This document shows, piece by piece, positions 8,955 through 18,309 of a stretch of DNA of 37,354 bases; position 1 is the first letter of the stretch, and each line of letters opens with the position of its first letter. The stretch is from an uncultured Clostridia bacterium. GTDB lineage: Bacteria; Bacillota; Clostridia; TANB77; CAG-508. The notes beneath the pieces were generated by a model that was not told where the DNA came from, did no database searches, and saw only the letters and a program-made list of their open reading frames with translations. The stretch spans positions 1-37,354 of the forward strand of contig CANQYS010000014.1 of assembly GCA_947628115.1 (NCBI GenBank), written 5' to 3'. The position numbers and the translations under genes were made by a program.

Positions 8955-10859
8955 TTAAAATTTTACATTTAAATTTGTGTTATAATATGTATCATTTATT
9001 TTTATAAATATATCATAATTACCTTCTGGAATATTAACTTGTATAGATGCAAATCCTGAGTTAAATGATTTTGGTGCTTTTTTACCTGCTTTTTTGTATG
9101 AATATTTATATGTTATATTATTTGCTCCAACAAATAATATATCTGCAATGTCATTATCTAATAATTCATTATTTATATAAACTCTATTTGTTGTTATTTC
9201 TATTTTATTTTTATATTCTTCTGCCTTTTTTAATTGTTTAGAAATACTTGAAGTTTCTATAATATCTCCATTAATATTACTGCCATTTATTCTTTTAAAA
9301 TTAATTGTTTCAAAATTTTTAGTCTTATTATCATATAATCCATCTATTTTAAATGTTCTATAAATTAGTCCTGGCATACTAGCTTTAAATAGAACATTGC
9401 TATTTTTATCTATTTGTATAATTACACCATTTTTATAATTTGGATCTGTATACAATATTTCTGATGGATTTTCATAAGCTTCTCTTTTCATTGCCCATCC
9501 ATATGTAATTAATTTATTATCGTTTTCTAATATTTCCATATGTCCGCCCACATTGCTAAAAAACTCTTTATTTGCTGTGTATTGCCATACTGTTTTTATT
9601 GTTTTATTTTCTTCGTCTACATAGTATAAATCACAGGTTGTATATCTATCTAAATAATGTGATAAATTTGAATTATCTAAATCAAATTGATCTATATCGT
9701 TATTATGTACTCCTATTAATCCGTTATCTGTTATAAATGCTGAATGTTGTCCTCCTAAGAATCTTGTGTTATCTTCTACTTTTAACATATATTGGCTAAA
9801 TTTTTCTCCCCAAAATTCTGGGTCGCCAAAAATCCATTTAATCTCTTTAGTATTAAAATTTAATTTTATAAGAGAATTTAACCCCCTTAAAGATATTAGT
9901 AAATCTCCTGTTTCTTCATTATAATCTGCTGAATTATTTACTAAATCAAAATCTGTTCCTAATCCTTCTATAAGTTCTGGATCTATATTATGTAAAAGTT
10001 CGTATAAATCTATATATTGTATAACTTTACCTGTTTGTAAATCCATAATATAAATATACGAATCAAAAAAATCCGAATCATCATTTGCACCTAATACCAT
10101 CATCTTATTATTAGATAATGGTACTAATTCATGATGCAAACCATAGTCAGTAATCCATTGATTATATATTTTTCCTAAATAATCCATTTCTAAAAAACTA
10201 CTATAATTTATTTTAACCCCATTTTTTCCTTGATTTGGATCGCTAATATAAAAGTGTCCATTTTCTAAAAACTCTATATCTCCTGCATATCCACCAGAAA
10301 TATACCATACTACATTTCCTTTACCATCTATAATACAATCATTAACAAAATTTGGAGATACAAAATATAAATTGTTTTCCACTTCTTCAGTAGTTTTTTC
10401 TAATGTAATAGGATCACCATCATATTTATCTGTTTTTATATATAGTTCTTTATTTTCTCCACTGCTTAGAACCAATTCTATCTTATTTTCATAATCTGCA
10501 TACATTCCATAAATTGGAATAGAATGTTCTTTGCTACTTTCTATATTAGTAACTGTTTTATCATTTACTTTTACCTCTGTACTTACTTCTTCTTCTGTTT
10601 GGAATATTACTAATGCTGTGAGTGGGGCTATTTTATATGGATTTAAAATAACTTTTGGATTATTAATCGTATACTGTTTATCTTTTATATATTCTTCTAT
10701 TTCTTTATCAACTTCTTTTTGTATTTCAAATATTTCATCATAGGCAGATATTATATTTTTTTCTTCTTTTTTATTTGTACCTAAATACATAAAATATGCT
10801 AGTCCTATCAACAAAATAATTATTACCAATAATATTACTATTTTTATACTTTTTTTCAT
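8955..10859 (-). CDS. Arylsulfotransferase (ASST) family protein, membrane anchored
   Basis: 634 residues. An N-terminal helix (residues 6-26) anchors the protein. The N-terminal domain has NPYKIAPLTALVIF, typical of the arylsulfotransferase N-terminal beta domain. A beta-propeller domain follows with GNVVWYISGG, DYGLHHELVPL and LGGQHSAFITDNG. Family members move sulfuryl groups between phenolic compounds through a catalytic histidine; H in HHEL or GGQH are candidates, but I cannot tell which is catalytic from sequence alone. Substrate unknown. It begins 20 bases after the preceding ASST-like gene with AGAGG upstream, so the two form an operon. No in-frame CGG. Confidence 0.8.
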   Translation of the reverse strand: MKKSIKIVILLVIIILLIGLAYFMYLGTNKKEEKNIISAYDEIFEIQKEVDKEIEEYIKDKQYTINNPKVILNPYKIAPLTALVIFQTEEEVSTEVKVNDKTVTNIESSKEHSIPIYGMYADYENKIELVLSSGENKELYIKTDKYDGDPITLEKTTEEVENNLYFVSPNFVNDCIIDGKGNVVWYISGGYAGDIEFLENGHFYISDPNQGKNGVKINYSSFLEMDYLGKIYNQWITDYGLHHELVPLSNNKMMVLGANDDSDFFDSYIYIMDLQTGKVIQYIDLYELLHNIDPELIEGLGTDFDLVNNSADYNEETGDLLISLRGLNSLIKLNFNTKEIKWIFGDPEFWGEKFSQYMLKVEDNTRFLGGQHSAFITDNGLIGVHNNDIDQFDLDNSNLSHYLDRYTTCDLYYVDEENKTIKTVWQYTANKEFFSNVGGHMEILENDNKLITYGWAMKREAYENPSEILYTDPNYKNGVIIQIDKNSNVLFKASMPGLIYRTFKIDGLYDNKTKNFETINFKRINGSNINGDIIETSSISKQLKKAEEYKNKIEITTNRVYINNELLDNDIADILFVGANNITYKYSYKKAGKKAPKSFNSGFASIQVNIPEGNYDIFIKINDTYYNTNLNVKF

Positions 10860-10879
10860 TTATAAACCTCTTTCATTTT

Positions 10880-12316
10880 TTAATATTTATTAACACAGTA
10901 TAAAGAATTATTTCCTTCTAATTTAAATTTAAAAATATCTTCTGATGTTTGTGGATTAAATTCTTTAAACCCATATTCTACATTTCCTAGTCCGTATGCC
11001 ATCAAATATATACATTTTTCTTCATCAATAGCTTGGACAGATCCCATTCTAGCAACATATAAATCTGAATTATAGCTTTTATAACTTTTTATTTTTTTGT
11101 TTTCCTCATCTATCTTTATATTAACTATTCTTGTTTTAGAACTTGCCTTATTATTATCATATAATAGTATGGAATTATCTGATAGAAATGATATGGAATG
11201 TTGTTTATAAAATTTTTGTTCTTCTGTTAAGCCAAATTCATCACCTTTTCCTCCCAAAATCCATAAAATCTCACCAGTTTCTCTACTAATTTTCATTATT
11301 GCATCTATATTTCTAAAAGAACAAACTAAGTTATTATCTGTTGGGTCTATTTCCATTGAATTGAAATGCATATAATTTATACAAATTCCTCCTGGCTTAA
11401 TATTCGTATTAGGTTCGTTACAATAAGTATACAAATTTGGATATTTAATAGATTGAAATTCCCACAATATTTCTCCATCCTTTACTTCTTGTATTCTACA
11501 ATTCCATACATTTATATTTTCTCCCTCATATTCAGGAACATTTTGTACTGTTTCTCTTGTATAAGCACCAACTATATAGTGATTATCATCAAAGAAAACA
11601 TAATCATGATTTTCAGTTGAAATTTCTTCATTTTCAGTTTTATAATTAATTTGTTCTATTTCATTATAGTTTTCATCTAATACAACTAGTTTAGATGGAA
11701 CAGAATTGTTTATTCCTCCATATGCATAATTTGTTATTTCCAAATATGTATATCTAACTTTTCCATTACTTTCGTTTTTCTTAAATTGAAATCCTCTTTT
11801 ATCAATTGCTTTATAAAAAGTAACATCTCCATCTTGATTAATTTTGTATATATAATGTTGTTTATTTCCACTACTTAAAATATATGTAGATAAATAATAT
11901 TCTCCCTCGTATTCTGATTTTCCTTCTACTGTATACTTTGGAAATTTTGATGGCAAAGTATTAATAAAATATTTTTTATATTTAATATCTCCAACTAATT
12001 TAATGCATATTTCTATTTTGTTATTTTGTGATATATTAAGCTTTCCAAGTGATACTTCTTGAGGGTCTTTTATTATTTTTCCATTAATTTTGACATTTGC
12101 ATTTTTAAAATCTAATTTTAAAATTGTATCATGCTCAGAATTTAATGTTTTTAAATCTAATTCATCACTTATTTCTCCTGTTAATACTATTTCTTGTCCA
12201 TTTATTTCTAATTTTACATATGCATCTTTTCTTTTTATTCTAATATAGCTATAAATTCCATACATAATAATTAGAATGAATACGACTCCAATTATAAATT
12301 TTACATATTTTTTCAT
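10880..12316 (-). CDS. Second arylsulfotransferase-like beta-propeller protein
   Basis: 478 residues with an N-terminal helix (residues 7-24) and a beta-propeller domain resembling the ASST_2 group: GEILWEFQSI, YMHFNSMEIDPTDNNLVCSF, GEILWILGGKGDEFGL and FYKQHSISFLSDNSILLYDN. The paired HFNS and QHSI histidine segments match the recurring His sites of the family. It is the first gene of the minus-strand unit, with a promoter at 12358-12386 and AAAGGA before the ATG. It differs from the next gene in its N-terminal domain, so it is a diverged paralogue rather than a recent copy. Enzyme activity is inferred from the family. Confidence 0.75.
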   Translation of the reverse strand: MKKYVKFIIGVVFILIIMYGIYSYIRIKRKDAYVKLEINGQEIVLTGEISDELDLKTLNSEHDTILKLDFKNANVKINGKIIKDPQEVSLGKLNISQNNKIEICIKLVGDIKYKKYFINTLPSKFPKYTVEGKSEYEGEYYLSTYILSSGNKQHYIYKINQDGDVTFYKAIDKRGFQFKKNESNGKVRYTYLEITNYAYGGINNSVPSKLVVLDENYNEIEQINYKTENEEISTENHDYVFFDDNHYIVGAYTRETVQNVPEYEGENINVWNCRIQEVKDGEILWEFQSIKYPNLYTYCNEPNTNIKPGGICINYMHFNSMEIDPTDNNLVCSFRNIDAIMKISRETGEILWILGGKGDEFGLTEEQKFYKQHSISFLSDNSILLYDNNKASSKTRIVNIKIDEENKKIKSYKSYNSDLYVARMGSVQAIDEEKCIYLMAYGLGNVEYGFKEFNPQTSEDIFKFKLEGNNSLYCVNKY

Positions 12317-12357
12317 ATTTATTGTCCTTTGTATTATTAATTTTATAAACTTTTTTG

Positions 12358-12386
12358 ATTATATCAATAAAAAATTCTAAATTCAA
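12358..12386 (-). promoter_or_regulatory. Promoter of the ASST-like operon
   Basis: Minus-strand TTGAAT, 17-base spacer and TATAAT with an extended TGA before the -10, ending about 40 bases ahead of the ATG at 12316. It is back-to-back with the next promoter. Confidence 0.7.
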
Positions 12387-12399
12387 TATCTTTTTGTAT

Positions 12400-12428
12400 T
12401 TGATTATTTTATTATTTTTTTGTATAAT
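12400..12428 (+). promoter_or_regulatory. Promoter giving a leaderless pseudouridine synthase mRNA
   Basis: TTGATT (12400-12405), 17-base spacer, TATAAT (12423-12428). A start site about seven bases past the -10 falls on the A of the ATG at 12435. No ribosome binding site precedes that ATG. Confidence 0.65.
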
Positions 12429-12434
12429 AATTTT

Positions 12435-13302
12435 ATGAAAAAAATAATTGTAAATAAAAAATATGATGGAAAAAAATTAAATACATTTTTATTAGATAAT
12501 TTTAACGGTTTAACTTTAAATACACTTTATAAGGCTCTTAGAAAGAAGAATATTAGAGTTAATAATATAAAAATAACCGAAAATTGTACTATAAAAGAAG
12601 GCGACGAAATTACTTTATTTATTAATGATGAATTTTTATACAAAACCTTTAATTTACATATTGTTTATGAAGATTCTAATATTTTGGTTGTTAATAAACC
12701 TGTAGGAATTGAAGTTATTTCTAATAATAAAGAGGAAATTACTTTAACTAAACTTGTTTTAGATTATTTTTCTAAAGAAAACTTTCCATATCCATGCCAT
12801 AGGTTAGATAGAAATACTTATGGTTTAGTTTTATTTGCTAAAAATGAACAGTCTTTAAACATCTTATTAGAGAAGTTTAAAAGTTTTGAAATTGAAAAGC
12901 ACTATAAATGTATGGTTTACGGTATTCCTAAAATTAAAGAAAATTATTTAACTGCATATCTATTTAAAGATAAGAAAAAATCTTTAGCATATATATCCTC
13001 TAGTCCCAAAAAAGGTTATCAAAAAATAATTACCTCATATAAAGTATTATCTGAAAATTATAAAAACAATACTTGTACTTTAGATGTTACTCTTCATACA
13101 GGAAAAACTCATCAAATTCGCGCACATTTGGCATATATTGGTTATCCAATAATTGGTGATCGGAAAATATGGCTCGAACGAAATAAACAAAAAATTTAAT
13201 AAAAAAACTCAAGAATTATGTAGTTATAAAATAAAGTTTAACTTTAAAAAAGATAGTGGTATTTTGCAATATTTAAATGGTAAAGAAATTACTTTAAAAT
13301 AA
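12435..13302 (+). CDS. RluA-family RNA pseudouridine synthase, one CGG +1 shift site
   Basis: About 288 residues after the shift. An S4-like N-terminal region (residues 1-70) is followed by the RluA catalytic domain with the motif HRLDRNTYGLVLFAK, whose Asp is the catalytic residue, and by GKTHQIRAHLAYIGYPIIGD. RluA enzymes convert uridine to pseudouridine in rRNA or tRNA; the target here is unknown. Codon 243 is CGG. In frame it leads to a stop 12 codons on with a non-family tail; skipping C gives GDGKYGSNEINKKF, matching the family's GDxKYG, and continues to 13302. The ATG has no ribosome binding site and coincides with the predicted transcript start. The upstream TTG at 12420 lies in the -10 box and was rejected. 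Confidence 0.85.
13161..13163 (+). other. In-frame CGG, +1 shift site in the RluA-family gene
   Basis: GGT GAT CGG AAA ATA becomes GGT GAT (C) GGA AAA TAT GGC, restoring the GDxKYG motif near the C-terminus of RluA enzymes. Confidence 0.85.
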
Positions 13303-13365
13303 AATGTTTTGTCTGTCAATATTTTTTATACTTTTAAAACTAACTCTACTAAATTATTTTTATTC

Positions 13366-13395
13366 TTGTTTTTTTAATAATATTATTGGTATAAT
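13366..13395 (+). promoter_or_regulatory. deoD promoter
   Basis: TTGTTT, 18-base spacer, TATAAT with an extended TG one base before the -10. The gene's AAAGGAGA and ATG follow within 35 bases. Confidence 0.6.
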
Positions 13396-13427
13396 AATAT
13401 TATTAAATAATAAAGGAGATGTTAATT

Positions 13428-14153
13428 ATGCCAACACCACACAACGAAGCAAACTTAGAGGATATTGCTAAAACTGTTATTATGCCAGGTGACCCTCTTA
13501 GAGCAAAATATATTGCTGAAAATTTTTTAGAAAATGCAAAATTAGTAAATAAGGTAAGAGGTATGTATGCCTATACAGGATCCTATAAAGGGAAAAAATT
13601 AAGTGTTATGGCATCTGGAATGGGAATGCCTAGTATGGGAATATATTGTTACGAATTATTTAAATTCTACAATGTAGAAAATATTATTAGAATTGGTTCA
13701 TGTGGTGCATATAAACCAGAACTAAAGTTATTTGATATTATTTTATCTGAATCAGTATATACAGAAGGCAATTTTGCACTTACTTTAAATAATGAAGACT
13801 GCCACATTGTAGAATCAAGTAAAAATTTAAACGAAAAAATTATTTATACTGCAAAGGAAAAAAATATTAATCTTACAACTGGAAATACTATATGTACTGA
13901 CTGTTTTGACCTTTATATGACAGACGTTAATAAATTTTTAAATAGAGTTCCTAAAGGTTTTAATCCCATAAGTGCAGAAATGGAAGCTTTTACCCTATTT
14001 TATACAGCTCATATTTTAAATAAAAAAGCGGCATGTTTAATGAGTGTTGTAGATTCTAAATATATAAAAGAGGTCGCAACACCTGAAGAAAGACAAACTG
14101 GATTAAATAACATGATAAAATTAGCTTTAGATAGTACTGCACTTATAGATTAA
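13428..14153 (+). CDS. deoD: Purine-nucleoside phosphorylase, DeoD type
   Basis: A 241-residue cytoplasmic enzyme that splits purine (deoxy)nucleosides with phosphate to the base and (deoxy)ribose 1-phosphate in purine salvage. Visible motifs are the N-terminal TPHNEA, VIMPGDPLRAKYIAE (phosphate loop), VRGMYAYTG, SGMGMPSMGIY, RIGSCGA, and SAEMEAFTLF, which binds the ribose. The family's catalytic Asp near the C-terminus fits VVDSKY. The length is typical for the hexameric DeoD group. The ATG at 13428 follows AAAGGAGATG; an upstream TTG was not chosen. It is probably monocistronic, and a palindromic repeat pair follows. Confidence 0.95.
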   Translation: MPTPHNEANLEDIAKTVIMPGDPLRAKYIAENFLENAKLVNKVRGMYAYTGSYKGKKLSVMASGMGMPSMGIYCYELFKFYNVENIIRIGSCGAYKPELKLFDIILSESVYTEGNFALTLNNEDCHIVESSKNLNEKIIYTAKEKNINLTTGNTICTDCFDLYMTDVNKFLNRVPKGFNPISAEMEAFTLFYTAHILNKKAACLMSVVDSKYIKEVATPEERQTGLNNMIKLALDSTALID

Positions 14154-14168
14154 TTTATTTTCTGTTTG

Positions 14169-14280
14169 CGGGTCGTCCAATAGTACGACCTTTACAATGT
14201 TTGCATTTGATTTATTGTTGTTTGTTTTTTTCGGGCAGGCACAAGGCCTGCCCCTACAGCATTTGCAATATGTTTGTTGC
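14169..14280 (+). repeat. Palindromic dispersed repeat, family A, two units in tandem
   Basis: Two units of about 50 bases. Each has a hairpin (GGTCGT/ACGACC in the first, GGGCAGGC/GCCTGCCC in the second), then a conserved tail of the form CCCCTACAGCATTTGCA followed by an ATTTATTGTTG-like end. The same design occurs twice at 27478-27580 and as a tail relic near 16141. They are much more GC-rich than the surroundings and fit REP/BIME-like elements. The second hairpin may help end deoD or ftsH transcripts. Confidence 0.75.
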
Positions 14281-14303
14281 TGTTTTTTTATTTTAATTTA
14301 ACT

Positions 14304-16096
14304 TTATTCAAAAAATGTTTCAAATTCCTCTGCTGATATTATTTCTTTTTCTAATAATCTTTCCGCAATAGCCTGTAATTTATCCATATGTGCAAGTATT
14401 ATTTCTTGTGCTTTTTTATATGCTATGTCAATCATCCTTTTTACTTCTGCACCTACTGCATCATCAATATTCTCACCAAACACCTGTCTTTCGTATGGAT
14501 CTTTTTGTTTTAAAAATATTGGGCCAATATTTTCACTCATTCCATATACTGTTACCATATCTCTTGCAATATTTGTTGCGACTTCTATATCATTACTTGC
14601 TCCTGTTGATATATCATTTAATGCTATTTTTTCTGCTGCTCTTCCGACCTAGTAATGCAATTAATTTTTCTTCCATCTCTGTTCTAGAGATATAATATTT
14701 ATCTTCATTTGTTTTATACATAGTATATCCGTCCAGCAAGTCCCCTTGGTATAATTGATACCTCTTTTACATCCATTTGTGTTTCTAAAAATTTACTTAC
14801 TATTGCATGTCCCGCTTCATGATAAGCTGTTAATCTTTTATCTTTATCTGATATTACTCTACTATGTTTTTCAAGTCCTACTGTTACTTTTTTAACAGCA
14901 TCGTCTAAATCTTCCATTTGTATTTTTTTATGTTTTTTTATTGTAGCTATTATTGCTGCTTCGTTTAATACATTTGCAAGTTCTGCACCTGTAAATCCAG
15001 CAGTATCATTTGCTATATCTTTTAAATTTATATCACTTTCAAATTTTTTGTCTTTTGCATGAATTTTTAATATTTCTTCTCTTCCCTTTGCATCTGGTGC
15101 AGCCACTGTTATTTGTCTATCAAATCTACCTGGTCTTAAAAGTGCTTTATCAAGCATTTCTGGTCTATTTGTTGCTGCAAGCACTATTACCGTTTGCGTT
15201 GTGTCAAATCCATCCATTTCTACTAATAATTGATTTAATGTTTGATTATTTTCGCTTTCTGCCCCTGATGCACTTGTTCTTCTTGCTCCTATTGCATCTA
15301 TTTCATCTATAAAAACTATACATGGGGCAATTTTTTTTGCTCTTTCAAATAATTTTCTAACTCTTGATGCACCAAGTCCTGCAAACATTTCTATAAATTC
15401 TGAACCACTCATTGATATAAAAGGAACTCCAGCTTCCCCTGCTATTGCTTTAGCAATTAATGTTTTTCCTGTACCAGGTTTACCACAAAGTAGTATTCCT
15501 TTTGGTATTTTTGCTCCCATATCTTGAAATTTTTTTGGTTCTTTTAGAAAATTTACAATTTCTATTAATTCATTTTTTTCTTCATCAAGTCCAGCTACAT
15601 CCGCAAATGTTGTATGCGTATTTTCACTGCTTGTAGCATCATATACTTTTCCCTTATCTCCTAATCCTTGCATTTTAAAAATTAAAGCAAATAATATTAC
15701 AATCATTATAGTTGGCAATAGTGATAATAAAGTTTCCGAAATCCTTAATAATATACTAGTTTGTTTTTGTTTTAAATTTATTTCGTTTCCATTTTTTACT
15801 TGTTCTTGTACAAGTTCTATAAATGCTTGTGTACTTGGGACTATAACTTGCTTCTCTTCTTCCTCGTTTTTTAATTTTACCTTTATAGTAGTACTTCCAA
15901 CTGTCATTTCTATTTTTTCTACTTCTTTGTTATCTATTTTTTTTATTAAATCCGTATACGATAATTCTTTTTCTTCTTGCTCACCATTTGATGTTTGGTT
16001 GTTAAAAATTAATACTCCTATAATTATTAAAATTATTGATACTATAGCAATTATGGAATAGTACATTTTGTTTTTATCCTTTGGCTTGTCTTTCAT
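14304..16096 (-). CDS. ftsH: ATP-dependent zinc metalloprotease FtsH, two CGG +1 shift sites
   Basis: Membrane AAA+ protease for quality control and turnover, about 596 residues after two shifts. Two N-terminal membrane helices flank an extracellular domain. The AAA module has Walker A GKPGTGKT (about residue 205), Walker [14 protein letters not shown] and the second-region [18 protein letters not shown]. The zinc site HEAGH is near residue 425. CGG occurs at codon 456 and again 28 codons later in the shifted frame. Skipping both Cs gives IPRGLAGGYTM and LIALLGGRAAEKI, two hallmark FtsH segments, and the rest of the peptidase domain. Without shifting the protein ends just past HEAGH. AGAAGGAGAG precedes the ATG. 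Last gene of the fem-alr-DUF1189 run. Confidence 0.95.
14644..14646 (-). other. In-frame CGG, +1 shift site 2 in ftsH
   Basis: In the already shifted frame CTA GGT CGG AAG becomes CTA GGT (C) GGA AGA GCA GCA, giving the invariant LGGRAAE motif of FtsH. Confidence 0.9.
14729..14731 (-). other. In-frame CGG, +1 shift site 1 in ftsH
   Basis: GCT GGA CGG ATA TAC TAT GTA TAA becomes GCT GGA (C) GGA TAT ACT ATG, giving AGGYTM as in FtsH homologues. The unshifted frame stops after five codons. Confidence 0.9.
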
Positions 16097-16140
16097 TACT
16101 ATCTCTCCTTCTATTTAATTATTTCGGCAAATGTAACTTT

Positions 16141-16175
16141 TCTCTACAGTGTTTGCATTTAATGTGTTGCTATTT
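16141..16175 (+). repeat. Relic tail of repeat family A
   Basis: CTACAGTGTTTGCATTTAA followed by TGTGTTGC matches the non-palindromic tail of the units at 14169-14280. The hairpin half is missing. It lies between ftsH and the DUF1189-like gene. Confidence 0.4.
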
Positions 16176-17186
16176 TTATGCATTACTACTCTCTGGAGTC
16201 CCTCCATCTTCATTTTTACTTTTTTTCTTTTTTTCTTTTTGTTCCTCTTCATCTTTTTTTTGTTCTTTTTTATCTTTGTCTTGATTATTTTCTTCTTGTG
16301 TTTCTTCTTGTACTTTTCTTTGTTCTTTAATTATATTTGTTAATTGCATTTGTTGTTTCATCATATCTGATTGTATCATTAATAATGCAGTAAAAATATA
16401 AATATATGAAATTGCATTATAAGCTAGTTCAAAATACTGTATTATAAAACCTGTAAATAAGTTTATAACACTATATATCAAATATAGCACAACTGAAAGT
16501 GTTAATGCATATACACTCATATTAAATATTGATTTGTATTTAAAGTTTATTCCCATTATTTTATTTAATAAAAATCCAATTATCGATAATAGTAATATAT
16601 CAAGCAATACTTTTATTAAATAAAAAATAAATAACATTACTATTGAAACTAAAACAAACGTTGCAAAAATTTTTGATAAATTACTATTAGATAAAATATT
16701 TGTTATGTTCTGCTTATTTATACTACTTAAATCATAATTCTGATTTAAATTTTCATATGTTATACTTTCTTCAATATTATCAGAATTTCTTAATATTATT
16801 TTATCTTTTAAAATTGCAATTATTCTTTGATATGGAATCGAAATTTCTATATCATTTAAATTATCTTTTTCGCTATCTACTATTAGTGCTATAATCCCAT
16901 CTGTATCCCCTTTAATAAATTGTTTATTATCTCCCTCTATAATTAAAACATTGTTTTCTATTTTAAATTCTGGGAAATTTTCTTTAAAATTTTGTATTTC
17001 CCTATTAACTACATCTATAACTCTAGTTGTTAATGCTATTGTTATAACAATTGAAAATATAATAATTATTTTTAGTATATATTTTACTGAAGTTAATAGT
17101 TTTTCATCTGCAAAAATTATATATTTATCAAAATCAATAATTGCACATTTTATTCTTTTGAAGAAATCAAGTTTATTTTGTTTCAT
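16176..17186 (-). CDS. DUF1189-like membrane protein with highly charged tail
   Basis: About 336 residues. One membrane helix (VKYILKIIIIFSIVITIAL) precedes an extracellular segment with FKIENNVLIIEGDNKQFI and a 'D-x-D-G-I-I-A-L' stretch. A cluster of four or five further helices follows. This layout fits the poorly characterised DUF1189 membrane proteins of Firmicutes. The last 60 residues are almost all K, E, D and Q, a cytoplasmic low-complexity tail. The ATG at 17186 lies one base after the alr stop with GAAGGGAG upstream, so it is coupled to alr. Function unknown; the link to alr and fem suggests the cell envelope. Confidence 0.65.
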   Translation of the reverse strand: MKQNKLDFFKRIKCAIIDFDKYIIFADEKLLTSVKYILKIIIIFSIVITIALTTRVIDVVNREIQNFKENFPEFKIENNVLIIEGDNKQFIKGDTDGIIALIVDSEKDNLNDIEISIPYQRIIAILKDKIILRNSDNIEESITYENLNQNYDLSSINKQNITNILSNSNLSKIFATFVLVSIVMLFIFYLIKVLLDILLLSIIGFLLNKIMGINFKYKSIFNMSVYALTLSVVLYLIYSVINLFTGFIIQYFELAYNAISYIYIFTALLMIQSDMMKQQMQLTNIIKEQRKVQEETQEENNQDKDKKEQKKDEEEQKEKKKKSKNEDGGTPESSNA

Positions 17187-17187
17187 T

Positions 17188-18309
17188 TTATATATACTCC
17201 CTTCTAATTTTACCATCAACATGAAGTGGATTAACATCTAAATAAACTTTATCATTTATTTTTATATTACTATTAGTTATATCTATTGCCATATGATACA
17301 TTCCAACTTTTCCTATAACATTGTATTTTTTATCATTTATCATAACTTTTAAATTATCTTTACGTAATAAATTTTTTATACTATGTGACAGTCCTCTTAA
17401 TTTATCTACAAATCTAAACATATCTGTTTTTAAAGTAATGTTATACCCGTCCATATATCCTACTTGAATAATTGCAATTTTGGTTTCTTTTTTTGTTTTG
17501 TAACTATTTAAATATCCTATATTATAACCTTTGGGAACTGTTTTTATTTCTGTTATACTAGTTTTTAATTGACCAATTTTTTTAAGTCCTACACTATTTT
17601 CACAATCCACCCTTCCTAAAAACGCTGATCCAATTCTTGCCCCATTTAAATGCATTTCTGGGTAATTTAAAAAAGCCGGAGAATTACATATATGATAAGT
17701 ATCTATATTTATATCATTCAGTTTTAAAGCCTCTATTACATTTAAAAATCTATTAAATTGTTTTATTGTCCATTTATCCCTTTTATAATATGCAAGTGAA
17801 AAATGGGAATAAATGCCTTCGATATTTACATTAGAAAGTTCTTTTATTGTATCTACTATACTTTTTATATTATTATATAAAAAACCATACCTTCCAAATC
17901 CTGTATCTATTTTTATATGTGCCCTTATTTTTTTATCTGTTTTATTATTTAATTTTTTTACAATTTTTGCACATTCTTCTGATCCTATTGTTAAAATTAT
18001 ATTATTATCTATAAGTAATCTTAGGTCTTCTTCCAAACTAGTAGAAGACAGCATAAGTATATCTTCTTTTATACCTGCTTTTCTTAAATCTACAGCTTCT
18101 TCTGTTGTTGCTACTGCAAGCGTAAGTATTCCATTGTCTATTAGTAACTTAGAATATTCTATCAATCCTAATCCATAACCATTTCCTTTAACTACACCTA
18201 TTAATTTGTATTTTTTTCCATTGTCATCTGGAATATCTAATTTTGCTAATTCTTTTATTATATTTATATTATGCCTTAAATCATCTTTATTAATAATCAA
18301 TGATTTCAT
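17188..18309 (-). CDS. alr: Alanine racemase
   Basis: A 373-residue PLP enzyme that interconverts L- and D-alanine for peptidoglycan. The PLP lysine lies in VVKGNGYGLG (the usual form is VVKANAYGHG, so it is somewhat divergent). KIDTGFGRYGF, HICNSPAFLN and NGARIGSAFLGR follow the barrel order, and VGYMDGYN carries the second-domain tyrosine expected to be catalytic. A related serine racemase cannot be excluded because of the divergent PLP motif. It starts directly after the Fem-type gene (stop and ATG adjacent), so the two are coupled. GAGAAG upstream serves as the ribosome binding site. Confidence 0.88.
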   Translation of the reverse strand: MKSLIINKDDLRHNINIIKELAKLDIPDDNGKKYKLIGVVKGNGYGLGLIEYSKLLIDNGILTLAVATTEEAVDLRKAGIKEDILMLSSTSLEEDLRLLIDNNIILTIGSEECAKIVKKLNNKTDKKIRAHIKIDTGFGRYGFLYNNIKSIVDTIKELSNVNIEGIYSHFSLAYYKRDKWTIKQFNRFLNVIEALKLNDINIDTYHICNSPAFLNYPEMHLNGARIGSAFLGRVDCENSVGLKKIGQLKTSITEIKTVPKGYNIGYLNSYKTKKETKIAIIQVGYMDGYNITLKTDMFRFVDKLRGLSHSIKNLLRKDNLKVMINDKKYNVIGKVGMYHMAIDITNSNIKINDKVYLDVNPLHVDGKIRREYI

